A DNA stretch of 64,000 nucleotides from Eutreptiella sp. 'Long Island Sound 2002' (lineage: Eukaryota; Euglenozoa; Euglenophyceae; Eutreptiales; Eutreptiaceae): the NCBI GenBank assembly GCA_964036045.1, contig OZ038382.1:153462961-153526960 (forward strand), written 5' to 3'. The notes under the pieces were generated by a model, which saw only the letters and a list, made by a program, of their open reading frames with translations, was not told the DNA's origin and did not search any database. Each line of letters opens with the position of its first letter. The stretch's first letter is position 1. Below, in pieces: positions 12,192 to 25,802 of the stretch. The position numbers were made by a program, and so were the translations under genes.

Positions 12192-12424
12192 CAAAGTTTC
12201 CAACCCTCTTGGACCAAATTTTTGCAAGGCCCATATCTCCAAACTGGTATGCGCACCCCCTTTTTTTTGCTTTCATTGCAAAGTCCACATCAAATAGTAC
12301 CCAAAAATGCGAAAAATTTTTTTTTGCATTTTTTGGAGCCCCCACCCCCGAAAAATTATTTTTTTCCGGCCATGGCATCATCAAAATCACACAAACTGAG
12401 GAGTTTTCTGTATTCATCTCATAA

Positions 12425-13147
12425 ATGATGCTAAACGGCCCAAAAAACGGCCTCACACATACCCAAAACGATGGTGAGAAGTGGCAGAACACGTTTACGA
12501 TGATTGTTTCTGCTAGTTTGCATGTTTTGGTGACTGAAAAAGTCCAAAAAGCCAGTACGATCACTTTGGCGCCCTCCCGGATCAGCTATGGTGGAATTTC
12601 TCTCCGATCCCTTTATTCCTTGCAACTTGCGCCCCAAATATCTCAAAACTGGTGGCGTTTACCCCTTTTTTACGACGTGCTCAATGCGACCGGAGGGGGG
12701 CCCCCTTGGGCAAGCGGCGAAGCCCCGTCCCAAGGGGTGCGGCCCTTTGCCGTTGCCCAGGGGGCAAGCCACCCTGCATTTTTGGGCGGTTGGCGGGGCC
12801 ATGTTGTCCCTAACCCCCAAAAATCATATTTGAGGTTGGTTTGGCACCAATACGTGGTCGGTGGTGGGTGTGGGTGCACCCCTGTGCCGAGAAAAAAAAA
12901 CGGAGAAAACGGCAGAACAAAGTTTCCAACCCTCTTGGACCGAATTTTTGCAAGGCCCATATCTCCAAACTGGTATGCGCACCCCCCTTTTTTTTGCTTT
13001 CATTGCAAAGTTCACATCAAATAGTACCCAAAAAAGCGAAAAAGAATTTTGGCATTTTTTGGACCCCCCCCCTGAAAAATTTCCTTTCCCGGCCATGCCA
13101 TCATCAAAATCACCCAAACTCAGGAGTTTTCTGTATTCATCTCATAA
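12425..13147 (+). repeat. Satellite unit with a 23-bp internal deletion
   Basis: This first complete unit after the inversion is 723 bp long. Between GGCGCCC (ending at 12574) and TCCCGGA it lacks about 23 bp that all other units have (the AGGTGCTCCCACGCATCGG stretch). It also carries private changes nearby (CACACATACCC, GATGGTGAG). It is the most altered unit close to the junction. Confidence 0.9.
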
Positions 13148-16100
13148 ATGATGCTAAACGGCCCAAAAAACGGCCTCACATATACTCAAAACGATCGTGA
13201 GAAGTGGCAGAACACGTTTACGATGATTGTTTCTGCTAGTTTGCATGTTTTGGTGACTGAAAAGTCCAACAAGCCGGTACGATCACTTTGGCGCCCAGGT
13301 GCTCCCACACATCGGACTCTCCCGGACCAGCTATGGTGGAATTTCTCTTCGATCCCTTTATTCCTTGCAACTTGCGCCCCAAATATCTCAAAACTGGTGG
13401 CGTTTACCCCTTTTTTACGACGTGCTCAATGCGACCAGAGGGGGGCCCCCTTGGGCAAGCGGCGAAGCCCCGTCCAAAGGGGTGCGGCCCTTTGCCGTTG
13501 CCCAGGGGGCAAGCCACCCTGCATTTTTGGGCGGTTGGTGGGGCCATGTTGTCCCTAACCCCCAAAAATCATATTTGAGGTTGGTTTGGCACCAATACTT
13601 GGTCGGTGGTGGGTGTGGGTGCACCCCTGTGCCGAGAAAAAAAAACGGAGAAAACGGCAAAACAAAGTTTCCAACCCTCTTGGACCGAATTTTTGCAAGG
13701 CCCATATCTCCAAACTGGTATGCGCACCCCCTTTTTTTTTGCTTTCATTGCAAAGTCCACATCAAATAGTACCCAAAAAAGCGAAAAAGAATATTTTCGC
13801 ATTTTTTTGGACCCCCCCCCCTGTAAAATTTTTTTTCCGGCCATGCCATCATCAAAATCACCCAAACTCAGGAGTTTTCTGTAATCATCTCATAAATGAT
13901 GCTAAACGGCCCAAAGAACGGCCTCACATATACTCAAAACGATCGTGAGAAGTGGCAGAACACATTTACGATGATTGTTTCTGCTAGTTTGCATGTTTTG
14001 GTGACTGAAAAAGTCCAACAAGCCAGTACGATCACTTTGGCGCCCAGGTGCTCCCACGCATCGGACTCTCCCGGACCAGCTATGGTGATATTTCTCTCCG
14101 ATCCCTTTATTCCTTGCAACTTGCGCCCCAAATATCTCAAAACTGGTGGCGTTTACCCCTTTTTTACGACGTGCTCAATGCGAATGGAGGGGGGCCCCCT
14201 TGGGCAAGCGGTGAAGCCCCGTCCCAAGGGGTGCGGCCCTTTGCCGTTGCCCAGGGGGCAAGCCAGCTTGCCTTTTTGGGCGGTTGGTGGGGCCATGCTG
14301 TCCCTAACCCCCAAAAATCATATTTGAAGTCGGTTTGGCACCAATACGTGGTCGGTGGTGGGTGTGGGTGCACCCCTGTGCCGAGAAGAAAAAACGGAGA
14401 AAACGGCAAAACAAAGTTTCCAACCCTCTTGGACCGAATTTTTGCAAGGCCCATATCTCGAAACTGGTATGCGCACCCCCTTTTTTTTTGCTTTCATTGC
14501 AAAGTCCACATCAAATAGTACCCAAAAAAGCGAAAAAGAATTTTGGCATTCTTTGGACCCCCTGAAAATTTTTTTTTTCCGGCCATGCCATCATCAACAT
14601 CACCCAAACTCAGGAGTTTTCTGTATTCATCTCATAAATGATGCTAAACGGCCCAAAAAACGGCCTCACATATACTCAAAACGATCGTGAGAAGTGGCAG
14701 AACACGTTTACGATGATTGTTTCTGCTAGTTTGCATGTTTTGGTGACTGAAAAAGTCCAACAAGCCAGTACAATCACTTTGGCGCCCAGGTGCTCCCACA
14801 CATCGGACTCTCGCGGACCAGCTATGGTGGAATTTCTCTCCGATCCCTTTATTCCTTGCAACTTGCGCCCCAAATATCTCAAAACTGGTGGCGTTTACCC
14901 CTTTTTTCGGACGTGCTCAATGCGACCAGACGAGGGCCCCCTTGGGCAAGCGGCGAAGCCCCGTCCAAAGGGGTGCGGCCCTTTGCCGTTGCCCAGGGGG
15001 CAAGCCACCCTGCATTTTTGGGCGGTTGGCGGGGCCATGTTGTCCCTAACCCCCAAAAATCATATTTGAGGTTGGTTTGGCACCAATATGTGGTCGGTGG
15101 TGGGTGTGGGTGCACCCCCGTGCCGAGAAAAAAAAACGGAGAAAACGGCAAAACAAAATTTCAAACCCTCTTGGACCGAATTTTTGCAAGGCCCATATCT
15201 CCAAACTGGTATGCGCACCCCCCTTTTTTTTTGCTTTCATTGCAAAGTCCACATCAAATAGTACCCCAAAAAGCGAAAAAGAACTTTGGCATTTTTTGGA
15301 CCCCCCCCCTGTAAAATTTTTTTTCCGGCCATGCCATCATCAAAATCACCCAAACTCAGGAGTTTTCTGTACTCATCTCATAAATGATGCTAAACGGCCC
15401 AAAAAACGGCCTCACATATACTCAAGACGATCGTGAGAAGTGGCAGAACACGTTTACGATGATTGTTTTTGCTAGTTTGCATGTTTTGGTGACTGAAAAA
15501 GTCCAACAAGCCAGTACGATCACTTTGGCGCCCAGGTGCTCCCACGCATCGGATTCTCCCGGACCAGCTATGGTGGAATTTCTCTCCGATCCCTTTATTC
15601 CTTGCAACTTGCGCCCCAAATATCTCAAAACTGGTGGCATTTACCCCTTTTTTTCGACGTGCTCAATGCGACCGGAGGGGGGCCCCCTTGGGCAAGCGGC
15701 GAAGCCCCGTCCCAAGGGGTGCGGCCCTTTGCCGTTGCCCAGGGGGCAAGCCACCCTGCATTTTTGGGCGGTTGGTGGGGCCATGTTGTCCCTAACCCCC
15801 AAAAATCATATTTTAGGTTGGTTTGGCACCAATATGTGGTCGGTGGTGGCTGTGGGTGCACCCCTGTGCCGAAAAAAAAACGGAGAAAACGGCAAAACAA
15901 AGTTTCCAACCCTCTTGGACCGAATTTTTGCAAGGCCCATATCTCCAAACTGGTATGCGCACCCCCTTTTTTTTTGCTTTCATTGCAAAGTCCACATCAA
16001 ATAGTACCCAAAAATGCGAAAAAAAATTTTCGCATTTTTTGGACCCCCCCCCCTGTAAAATTTTTTTTCCGGCCATGCCATCATCAAAATCACCCAAACT

Positions 16101-19100
16101 CAGGAGTTTTCTGTACTCATCTCATAAATGATGCTAAACGGCCCAAAAAACGGCCTCACATATACTCAAAACGATCGTGAGAAGTGGCAGAACACGTTTA
16201 CGATGATTGTTTTTGCTAGTTTGCATGTTTTGGTGACTGAAAAAGTCCAACAAGCCAGTACGATCACTTTGGCGCCCAGGTGCTCCGACGCGTCGGACTC
16301 TCCCGGACCAGCTATGGTGGAATTTCTCTCCGATCCCTTTATTCCTTGCAACTTGCGCCCCAAATATCTCAACACTGGTGGCGTTTACCCCCTTTTTACG
16401 ACGTGCTCAATGCGACCGCAGGGGGGCCCCTTTTGGGCAAGCGGTGAAGCCCCGTCCCAAGGGGTGTGGCTCTTTGCCGTTGCCCAGGGGGCAAGCCACC
16501 CTGCATTTTTGGGCGGTTGGTGGGGCCATGTTGTCCCTAACCCCCAAAAATCATATTTGAGGTTGGTTTGGCACCAATACGTGGTCGGTGGTGGGTGTGG
16601 ATGCACCCCTATGCCGAGCAAAAAAAACGGAGAAAACGGCAAAACAAAGTTTCCAACCCTCTTCGACCGAATTTTTGCAAGGCCCATATCTCCAAACTGG
16701 TATGCGCACCCCCTTTTTTTTTGCTTTCATTGCAAAGTCCACATCAAATAGTACCCAAAAATGCGAAAAAAAAATTTCGCATTTTTTGGACCCCCCCCCG
16801 AAAAAATTTTTTCTCCCGGCCATGCCATCATCAAAATCACCCAAACTCAGGAGTTTTCTGTATTCATTTCATAAATGATGCTAAACGGCCTAAAAAACGG
16901 CCTCACATATACTCAAAACGATCGTGAGAAGTGGCAGAATAGTTTGCGATGATTGTTTCTGCTAGTTTGCATGTTTTGGTGACTGGAAAAGTCCAACAAG
17001 CCAGTACGATCACTTTGGCGCCCAGGTGCTCCCACGCATCGGACTCTCCCAGACCAGCTATGGTGGAATTTCTCTCCGATCCCTTTATTCCTTGCAACTT
17101 GCGCCCCAAATATCTCAAAACTGGTGGCGTTTACCCCTTTTTTACGACGTGCTCAATGCGACCGGTGGGGGGCCCCCTTGGGCAAGCGGCGAAGCCCCGT
17201 CCCAAAGGGTGCGGCCCTTTGCCGCTGCCCAGGGGGCAAGCCACCCTGCATTTTTGGGCGGTTGGAGGGGCCATGTTGTCCGTAACCCCCAAAAATCATA
17301 TTTGAGGTTGGTTTGGCACCAATACGTGGTCGGTGGTGGGTGTGGGTGCACCCCTGTGCCGAGAAAAAAAAACGGAGAAAACGGCAAAACAAAGTTTCCA
17401 ACCCTCTTGGACCGAATTTTTGCAAGGCCCATATCTCCAAACTGGTATGCGCACCCCCCTTTTTTTTGCTTTCATTGCAAAGTCCACATCAAATAGTACC
17501 CAAAAAAGTGAAAAAGAATTTTGGCATTTTTTGGACCCCCCCCCTGTAAAATTTTTATTCCGGCCATGCCCTCATCAAAATCACCAAAACTCAGGAGTTT
17601 TCTGTACTCATCTCATAAATGATGCTAAACGGCCCAAAAAACGGCCTCACATATACTCAAAACGATCGTGAGAAGTGGCAGAACACGTTTACGATGATTG
17701 TTTTTGCTAGTTGGCATGTTTTGGTGACTGAAAAAGTCCAACAAGCCAGTACGATCACTTTGGCGCCCAGGTGCTCCCACGCATCGGACTCTCCCGGACC
17801 AGCTATGGTGGAATTTCTCTCCGATCCCTTTATTCCTGGCAACATGCGCCCCTAAAATCTCAAAACTGGTGGCGTTTACCCCTTTTTTACGACGTGCTCA
17901 ATGCGACCGGAGGGGGGCCCCCTTGGGCAAGCGGCGAAGCCCCGCCCCAAGGGGTGCGGCCCTTTGCCGTTGCCCAGGGGGCAAGCCACCCTGCATTTTT
18001 GGGCGGTTGGTGGGGCCATGTTGTCCGTAACCCCCAAAAATCATATTTGAGGTCCGTTTGGCACCAATATGTGGTCGGTGGTGGGTGTGGGTGCACCTCT
18101 GTGCCGAGAAAAAAAAACGGAGAAAACGGCAAAACAAAGTCTCCAACCCTCTTGGACCGAATTTTTGCAAGGCCCATATCTCCAAACTGGTATGCGCACC
18201 CCCCTTTTTTTTGCTTTCATTGCAAAGTCCACATCAAATAGTACCCAAAAATGCGAAAAAAAATTTTGGCATTTTTTTGGCCCCCCCCCTGAAAAATTTT
18301 TTTTCCGGCCATGCCATCATCAAAATCACCCAAACTCAGGAGTTTTCTGTATTCATCTCATAAATGATGCTAAACGGCCCAAAAAACGGCCTCACATATA
18401 CTCAAAACGATCGTGAGAAGTGGCAGAACACGTTTACGATGATTGTTTTTGCTAGTTTGCATGTTTTGGTGACTGAAAAAGTCCAACAAGCCAGTACGAT
18501 CACTTTGGCGCCCAGGTGCTCCCACGCATCGGACTCTCCCGGACCAGCTATGGTGGAATTTCTCTCCGATCCCTTTATTCCTGGCAACATGCGCCCCTAA
18601 ACTCTCAAAACTGGTGGCGTTTACCCCTTTTTTACGACGTGCTCAATGCGACCGGAGGGGGACCCCTTGGGCAAGCGGCGAAGCCCTGCCCCAAGGGGTG
18701 CGGCCCTTTGCCGTTGCCCAGGGGGCAAGCCACCCTGCATTTTTGGGCGGTTGGTGGGGCCATGTGGTCCCTAACCCCCAAAAATCATATTTGAGGTTGG
18801 TTTGGCACCAATACGTGGTCGGTGGTGGGTGTGGGTGCACCTCTGTGCCGAGAAAAAAAAACGGAGAAAACGGCAAAACAAAGTCTCCAACCCTCTTGGA
18901 CCGAATTTTTGCAAGGCCCATATCTCCAAACTGGTATGCGCACCCCCCTTTTTTTTGCTTTCATTGCAAAGTCCACATCAAATAGTACCCAAAAAAGCGA
19001 AAAAAAATTTTGGCATTTTTTTGGCCCCCCCCCTGAAAAATTTTTTTTCCGGCCATGCCATCATCAAAATCACCCAAACTCAGGAGTTTTCTGTATTCAT

Positions 19101-21352
19101 CTCATAAATGATGCTAGACGGCCCAAAGAACGGCCTCACATATACTCAAAACGATCGTGAGAAGTGGCAGAACAGTGCTCACGATGATTGTTTCTGCTAG
19201 TTTGCATGTTTTGGTGACTGAAAAAGTCCAACAAGCCAGTACGATCACTTTGGCGCCCAGGTGCTCCCACGCATCGGACTCTCCCGGACCAGCTATGGTG
19301 GAATTTCTCTCCGATCCCTTTATTCCTGGCAACTTGCGCCCCGAATATCTCAAAACTGGTGGCGTTTACCCCTTTTTTACGACGTGCTCAATGCGACCGG
19401 TGGGGGGCCCCCTTGGGCAAGCGGCGAAGCCCCGTCCCAAGGGGTGCGGCCCTTTGCCGCTGCCCAGGGGGCAAGCCACCCTGCATTTTTGGGCGGTTGG
19501 TGGGGCCATGTTGTCCCTAACCCCCAAAATTCATATTTGAGGTTGGTTTGGCACCAATATGTGGTCGGTGGTGGGTGTGGGTGCACCCCTGTGCCGAGAA
19601 AAAAAAACGGAGAAAACGGCAAAGTAAAGTTTCCAACCCTCTTGGACCGAATTTTTGCAAGGCCCATATCTCCAAACTGGTATGCGCACCGCCTTTTTTT
19701 TTGCTTTCATTGCAAAGTCCACATCAAATAGTACCCAAAAAAGCGAAAAAGAATATTTTCGTAATTTTTGGACCCCCCCCAAGCGAAAATTTTTTTTTAC
19801 CGGCCATGCCATCATCAAAATCACCCAAACTCAGGAGTTTTCTGTATTCATTTCATAAATGATGCTAAACGGCCCAAAAAACGGCCTCACATATACTCAA
19901 AACGATCGTGAGAAGTGGCAGAATAGTTTACGATGATTGTTTCTGCTAGTTTGCATGTTTTGGTGACTGAAAAAGTCCAACAAGCCAGTACGATCACTTT
20001 GGCGCCCAGGTGCCCCCACGCATCGGACTCTCCCGGACCAGCTATGGTGGAATTTCTCTCCGATCCCTTTATTCCTGGCAACTTGCGCCCCAAATATCTC
20101 AAAACTGGTGGCGTTTACCCCTCTTTTACGACGTGCTCAATGCGACTGGAGGGGGGCCCCATTGGGCAAGCGGCGAAGCCCCGTCCCAAGGGGTGCTGCC
20201 CTTTGCCGTTGCCCAGGGGGCAAGCCACCCTGCATTTTTGGGCGGTTGGTGGGGCCATGTTGTCCGTAACCCCCAAAAATCATATTTGAGGTTGGTTTGG
20301 CACCAATACGTGGTCGGTGGTGGGTGTGGGTGCACCCCTGTGCCGAGAAAACAAAACGGAGAAAACGGCAAAACAAAGTTTCCAACCCTCTTGGACCGAA
20401 TTTTTGCAAGGCCCATATCTCCAAACTGGTATGCGCACCCCCTTTTTTTTTGCTTTCATTGCAAAGTTCACATCAAATAGTACCCAAAAAAGTGAGAACA
20501 AATTTTGGCCTTTTTTGGACCCCCCCCCTGAAAATTTTTTTTTTCCGGCCATACCATCATCAAAATCACCCAAACTCAGGAGTTTTCTGTATTCATCTCA
20601 TAAATGATGCTAAACGGCCCAAAGAACGGCCTCACATATACTCAAAACGATCGTGAGAGGTGGCAGAACACGTTTACGATGATTGTTTCTGCTAGTTTGC
20701 ATGTTTTGGTGACTGAAAAAGTCCAACAAGCCAGTACCATCACTTTGGCGCCCAGGTGCTCCCACGCATCGGACTCTCCCGGACCAGCTATGGTGATATT
20801 TCTCTCCGATCCCTTTATTCCTTGCAACTTGCGCCCCAAATATCTCAAAACTGGTGTCGTTTACCCCTTTTTTACGACGTGCTCAATGCGACCGGAGGGG
20901 GGCCCCCTTTGGCAAGCGGCGAAGCCCCGTCCCAAGTGGTGCGGCCCTTTGCCGTTGCCCAGGGGGCAAGCCACCCTGCATTTTTGGGCGGTTGCTGGGG
21001 CCATGTTGTCCCTAACCCCCGAAAATCATATTTGAGGTTGGTTTGGCACCAATAGGTGGTCAGTGGTGGGTGTGGGTGCACCCCTGTGCCGAGAAAAAAA
21101 AACGGAGAAAACGGCAAAACAAAGTTTCCAACCCTCTTGGACCGAATTTTTGCAAGGCCCATATCTCCAAGCTGGTATGCACACCCCCCTTTTTTTTGCT
21201 TTCATTGCAAAGTCCACATCAAATAGTACCAGAAAAAGCGAAAAAAAATTTTTGCCATTTTTTTGGCCCTCCCCCCTGAAAATTTGTTTTTTCTCGGCCA
21301 TGCAATCATCAAAATCACCCAAACTCTGGAGTTTTCTGTACTCATCTCATAA
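13148..21352 (+). repeat. Diverged satellite units, mostly type 1
   Basis: Units start at 13148, 13896, 14638, 15384, 16128, 16875, 17619, 18364, 19108, 19859 and 20604. They differ at many sites and show no simple higher-order period except the 17619/18364 doublet. Some units carry shared changes that mark local exchange, for example the shortened AATAGTTT (for AACACGTTT) at about 16937 and 19922, and GATATTTCTC for GAATTTCTC at about 14087 and 20796. Confidence 0.9.
17619..19107 (+). repeat. Duplicated satellite doublet
   Basis: The units at 17619 and 18364 share private variants found in no other unit I examined: CTGGCAACATGCGCCCCTAA in place of CTTGCAACTTGCGCCCCAAA, GTGCACCTCTGTG, and CCCCGCCCCAAGG or CCCTGCCCCAAGG. 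They are adjacent and are best explained by one recent unit duplication. Confidence 0.8.
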
Positions 21353-24300
21353 ATGATGCTAAACGGCCCAAAGAACGGCCTCACATATACTCAAAACGAT
21401 CGTGAGAAGTGGCAGAACACGTTTACGATGATTGTTTTTGCTAGTTTGCATGTTTTGGTGACTGAAAAAGTCCAACAAGCCAGTACGATCACTTTGGCGC
21501 CCAGGTGCTCCCACGCATCGGACTCTCGCGGACCAGCTATGGTGGAATTTCTCTCCGATCCCTTTATTCCTGGCAACTTGCGCCCCAAATATCTCAAAAC
21601 TGGTGGCGTTTATCCCTCTTTTACGACGTGCTCAATGCGACCGGAGGGGGGCCCCCTTGGGCAAGCGGCGAAGCCCCGTCCCAAGGGGTGCGGCCCTTTG
21701 CCGTTGCCCAGGGGGCAAGCCACCCTGCATTTTTGGGCTGTTGGTGGGGCCATGTTGTCCCTAACCCCCAAAAATCATATTTGAGGTTGGTTTGGCACCA
21801 ATACGTGGTCGGTGGTGGGTGTGGGTGCACCCCTGTGCCGAGAAAAAAAAACGGAGAAAACGGCAAAACAAAGTTTCCAACCCTCTTGGACCGAATTTTT
21901 GCAAGGCCCATATCTCCAAACTGGTATGCGCACCCCTTTTGTTTTTGCTTTCATTGCAAAGTCCACATCAAATAGTACCCAAAAATGCGAAGAAAATATT
22001 TTTCGCATTTTTTGGACCCCCCCCCCCGAAAATTTTTTTTTCCGGCCATGCCATCATCAAAATCACCCAAACTCAGGAGTTTTCTGTATGCATCTCATAA
22101 ATGATGCTAAACGGCCCAAAGAACGGCCTCACATATACTCAAAACGATAGTGAGAAGTGGCAGAACACGTTTACGATGATTGTATCTGCTAGTTTGCATG
22201 TTTTGGTGACTGAAAAAGTCCAACAAGCCAGTACGATCACTTTGGCGCCCAAGTGCTCCCACGCATCGGACTCTCCCGGACCAGCTATGGTGGAATTTCT
22301 CTCCGATCCCTTTATTCCTTGCAACTTGCGCCCCAAATATCTCAAAACTGGTGGCGTTTACCCCTCTTTTACGACGTGCTCAATGCGACCGGAGGGGGGC
22401 CCCCTTGGGCAAGCGGTGAAGCCCCGTCCCAAGGGGTGTGGCCCTTTGCAGTTGCCGAGGGGGCAAGCCACCCTGCATTTTTGGGCGGTTGGTGGGGCCA
22501 CTTTGTCCCTAACCCCCAAAAATCATATTTGAGGTTGGTTTGGCACCAATACGTGGTCGTTGGTGGGTGTGGGTGCACCCCTGTGCCGAGAAAAAAAAAC
22601 GGAGAAAACGGCAAAACAAAGATTCCAACCCTCTTGGACCGAATTTTTGCAAGGCCCATATCTCCAAACTGGTATGCGCACCCCCTTTGTTTTTGCTTTC
22701 ATTGCAAAGTCCACATCAAATAGTACCCAAAAAAGCGAAAAAGAATTTTGGCACTTTTTGGACCCCCCCCCTGTTAAATTTTTTTTTTCCGGCCATGCCA
22801 TCATCAAAATCACCCAAGCTCAGGAGTTTTCTGTACTCATCTCATAAATGATGCTAAACGGCCCAAAGAACGGCCTCACATATACTCAAAACGATCGTGA
22901 GAGGTGGCAGAACACGTTTACGATGATTGTTTCTGCTAGTTTGCATGTTTTGGTGACTGAAAAAGTCCAACAAGCCAGTACGATCACTTTGGCGCCCAAG
23001 TGCTCCCACGCATCGGACTCTCCCGGACCAGCTATGGTGGAATTTCTCTCCGATCCCTTTATTCCTTGCAACTTGCGCCCCGAATATCTCAAAACTGGTG
23101 GCATTTACCCCTTTTTTACGACGTGCTCAATGCGACCGGAGGGGGGCCCCCTTGGGCAAGCGGTGAAGCCCCAACCCAACGGGTGTGGCCCTTTGCCGTT
23201 GCCCAGGGGGCAAGCCACCCTGCATTTTTGGGCGGTTGGCGGGGCCATGTTGTCCCTAACCCCCAAAAATCATATTTGAGGTTGGTTTGGCACCAATACG
23301 TGGTCGGTCGTGGGTGTGGGTGCACCCCTGTGCCGAGAAAAAAAAACGGAGAAAACGGCAAAACAAAGTTTCCAACCCTCTTGGACCGAATTTTTGCAAG
23401 GCCCATATCTCCAAACTGGTATGCACACCCCCCTTTTTTTTGCTTTCTTTGCAAAGTCCACATCAAATAGTACCCAAAAAAGCGAAAAAAAAATTTTGTC
23501 ATTTTTTTGGCCCCCCCCCCCTGAAAAATTTTTTTTTCTCGGCCATGCCATCATCAAAATCACCCAAACTCAGGAGTTTTCTGTATTCATCTCATAAATG
23601 ATGCTAAACGGCCCAAAGAACGGCCTCACATATACTCAAAACGATCGTGAGAAGTGGCAGAACACGTTTACGATGATTGTTTCTGCTAGTTTGCATGTTT
23701 TGGTGACTGAAAAAGTCCAACAAGCCAGTATGATCACTTTGGCGCCCAGGTGCTCCCACGCATCGGACTCTCGCGGACCAGCTTTGGTGGAATTTCTCTC
23801 CGATCCCTTTATTCCTGGCAACTTGCGCCCCAAATATCTCAAAACTGGTGGCGTTTATCCCTCTTTTACGACGTGCTCAATGCGACCGGAGGGGGGCCCC
23901 CTTGGGCAAGCGGCGAAGCCCCGTCCCAAGGGGTGCGGCCCTTTGCCGTTGCCCAGGGGGCAAGCCACCCTGCATTTTTGGGCTGTTGGTGGGGCCATGT
24001 TGTCCCTAACCCCCAAAAATCATATTTGAGGTTGGTTTGGCACCAATACGTGGTCGGTGGTGGGTGTGGGTGCACCCCTGTGCCGAGAAAAAAAAACGGA
24101 GAAAACGGCAAAACAAAGTTTCCAACCCTCTTGGACCGAATTTTTGCAAGGCCCATATCTCCAAACTGGTATGCGCACCCCCTTTGTTTTTGCTTTCATT
24201 GCAAAGTCCACATCAAATAGTACCCAAAAATGCGAAGAAAATATTTTTCGCATTTTTTGGACCCCCCCCCCGAAAAGTTTTTTTTCCGGCCATGCCATCA

Positions 24301-25802
24301 TCAAAATCACCCAAACTCAGGAGTTTTCTGTATGCATCTCATAAATGATGCTAAACGGCCCAAAGAACGGCCTCACATATACTCAAAACGATAGTGAGAA
24401 GTGGCAGAACACGTTTACGATGATTGTTTCTGCTAGTTTGCATGTTTTGGTGACTGAAAAAGTCCAACAAGCCAGTACGATCACTTTGGCGCCCAAGTGC
24501 TCCCACGCATCGGACTCTCCCGGACCAGCTATGGTGGAATTTCTCTCCGATCCCTTTATTCCTTGCAACTTGCGCCCCAAATATCTCAAAACTGGTGGCG
24601 TTTACCCCTCTTTTACGACGTGCTCAATGCGACCGGAGGGGGGCCCCCTTGGGCAAGCGGTGAAGCCCCGTCCCAAGGGGTGTGGCCCTTTGCCGTTGCC
24701 GAGGGGGCAAGCCACCCTGCATTTTTGGGCGGTTGGTGGGGCCACTTTGTCCCTAACCCCCAAAAATCATATTTGAGGTTGGTTTGGCACCAATACGTGG
24801 TCGTTGGTGGGTGTGGGTGCACCCCTGTGCCGAGAAAAAAAAACGGAGAAAACGGCAAAACAAAGTTTCCAACCCTCTTGGACCGAGTTTTTGCAAGGCC
24901 CATATCTCCAAACTGGTATGCGCACCCCCTTTTTTTTTGCTTTCATTGCAAAGTCCACATCAAATAGTACCCAAAAAAGCGAAAAAGAATTTTGGCACTT
25001 TTTGGACCCCCCCCCCTGTTAAATTTTTTTTTTCCGGCCATGCCATCATCAAAATAAATGATGCTAAACGGCCCAAAGAACGGCCTCACATATACTCAAA
25101 ACGATCGTGAGAGGTGGCAGAACACGTTTACGATGATTGTTTCTGCTAGTTTGCATGTTTTGGTGACTGAAAAAGTCCAACAAGCCAGTACGATCACTTT
25201 GGCGCCCAAGTGCTCCCACGCATCGGACTCTCCCGGACCAGCTATGGTGGAATTTCTCTCCGATCCCTTTATTCCTTGCAACTTGCGCCCCAAATATCTC
25301 AAAACTGGTGGCATTTACCCCTTTTTTACGACGTGCTCAATGCGACCGGAGGGGGGCCCCCTTGGGCAAGCGGTGAAGCCCCAACCCAACGGGTGTGGCC
25401 CTTTGCCGCTGCCCAGGGGGCAAGCCACCCTGCATTTTTGGGCGGTTGGTGGGGCCATGTTGTCCCTAACCCCCAAAAATCATATTTGAGGTTGGTTTGG
25501 CACCAATACGTGGTCGGTCGTGGGTGTGGCTGCACCCCTGTGCCGAGATAAAAAAACGGAGAAAACGGCAAAACAAAGTTTCCAACCCTCTTGGACTGAA
25601 TTTTTGCAAGGCCCATATCTCCAAACTGGTATGCGCACCCCCCTTTTTTTTGCTTTCATTGCAAAGTCCACATCAAATAGTACCCAAAAAAGCGAAAAAG
25701 AATTTTCGCATTTTTTGGACAGCCCCCCCGAAATTTTTTTTTTCGGGCCATGCCATCATCAAAATCACCCAATCTCAGGAGTTTTCTGTACTCATCTCAT
25801 AA
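21353..25802 (+). repeat. Higher-order repeat, 2245-bp trimer in two copies
   Basis: Units occur in the order A (21353), B (22101), C (22848), A (23598), B (24345), C (25058). A units share TCTCGCGGACC and GGGCTGTTGG; B units share CGATAGTGAG, CCAAGTGCTCC, GCCGAGGGGGC and GGCCACTTTG; C units share GAGAGGTGG and CCCCAACCCAACGGG. Corresponding starts are 2245 and 2244 bp apart. The C interval is shorter (2210 bp) because the second B unit carries a 35-bp deletion. The unit at 25803 again begins A-like (TCTCGCGGACC). Confidence 0.9.
25036..25053 (+). other. 35-bp deletion site in a satellite unit
   Basis: Here ATCAAAAT is joined directly to AAATGATG. All neighbouring units have about 35 bp between these words (CACCCAAACTCAGGAG through to CTCAT). 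The ends share a few A/T bases, consistent with a microhomology-mediated or slippage deletion. The event is private to the B copy starting at 24345, so it postdates duplication of the trimer. Confidence 0.85.

Noticed and set aside
12150-12240. Perfect palindrome or hairpin-capped terminus at the inversion
   Set aside because: The two arms are about 300 bp out of phase in the unit, so the immediate flanks are not reverse complements of each other.
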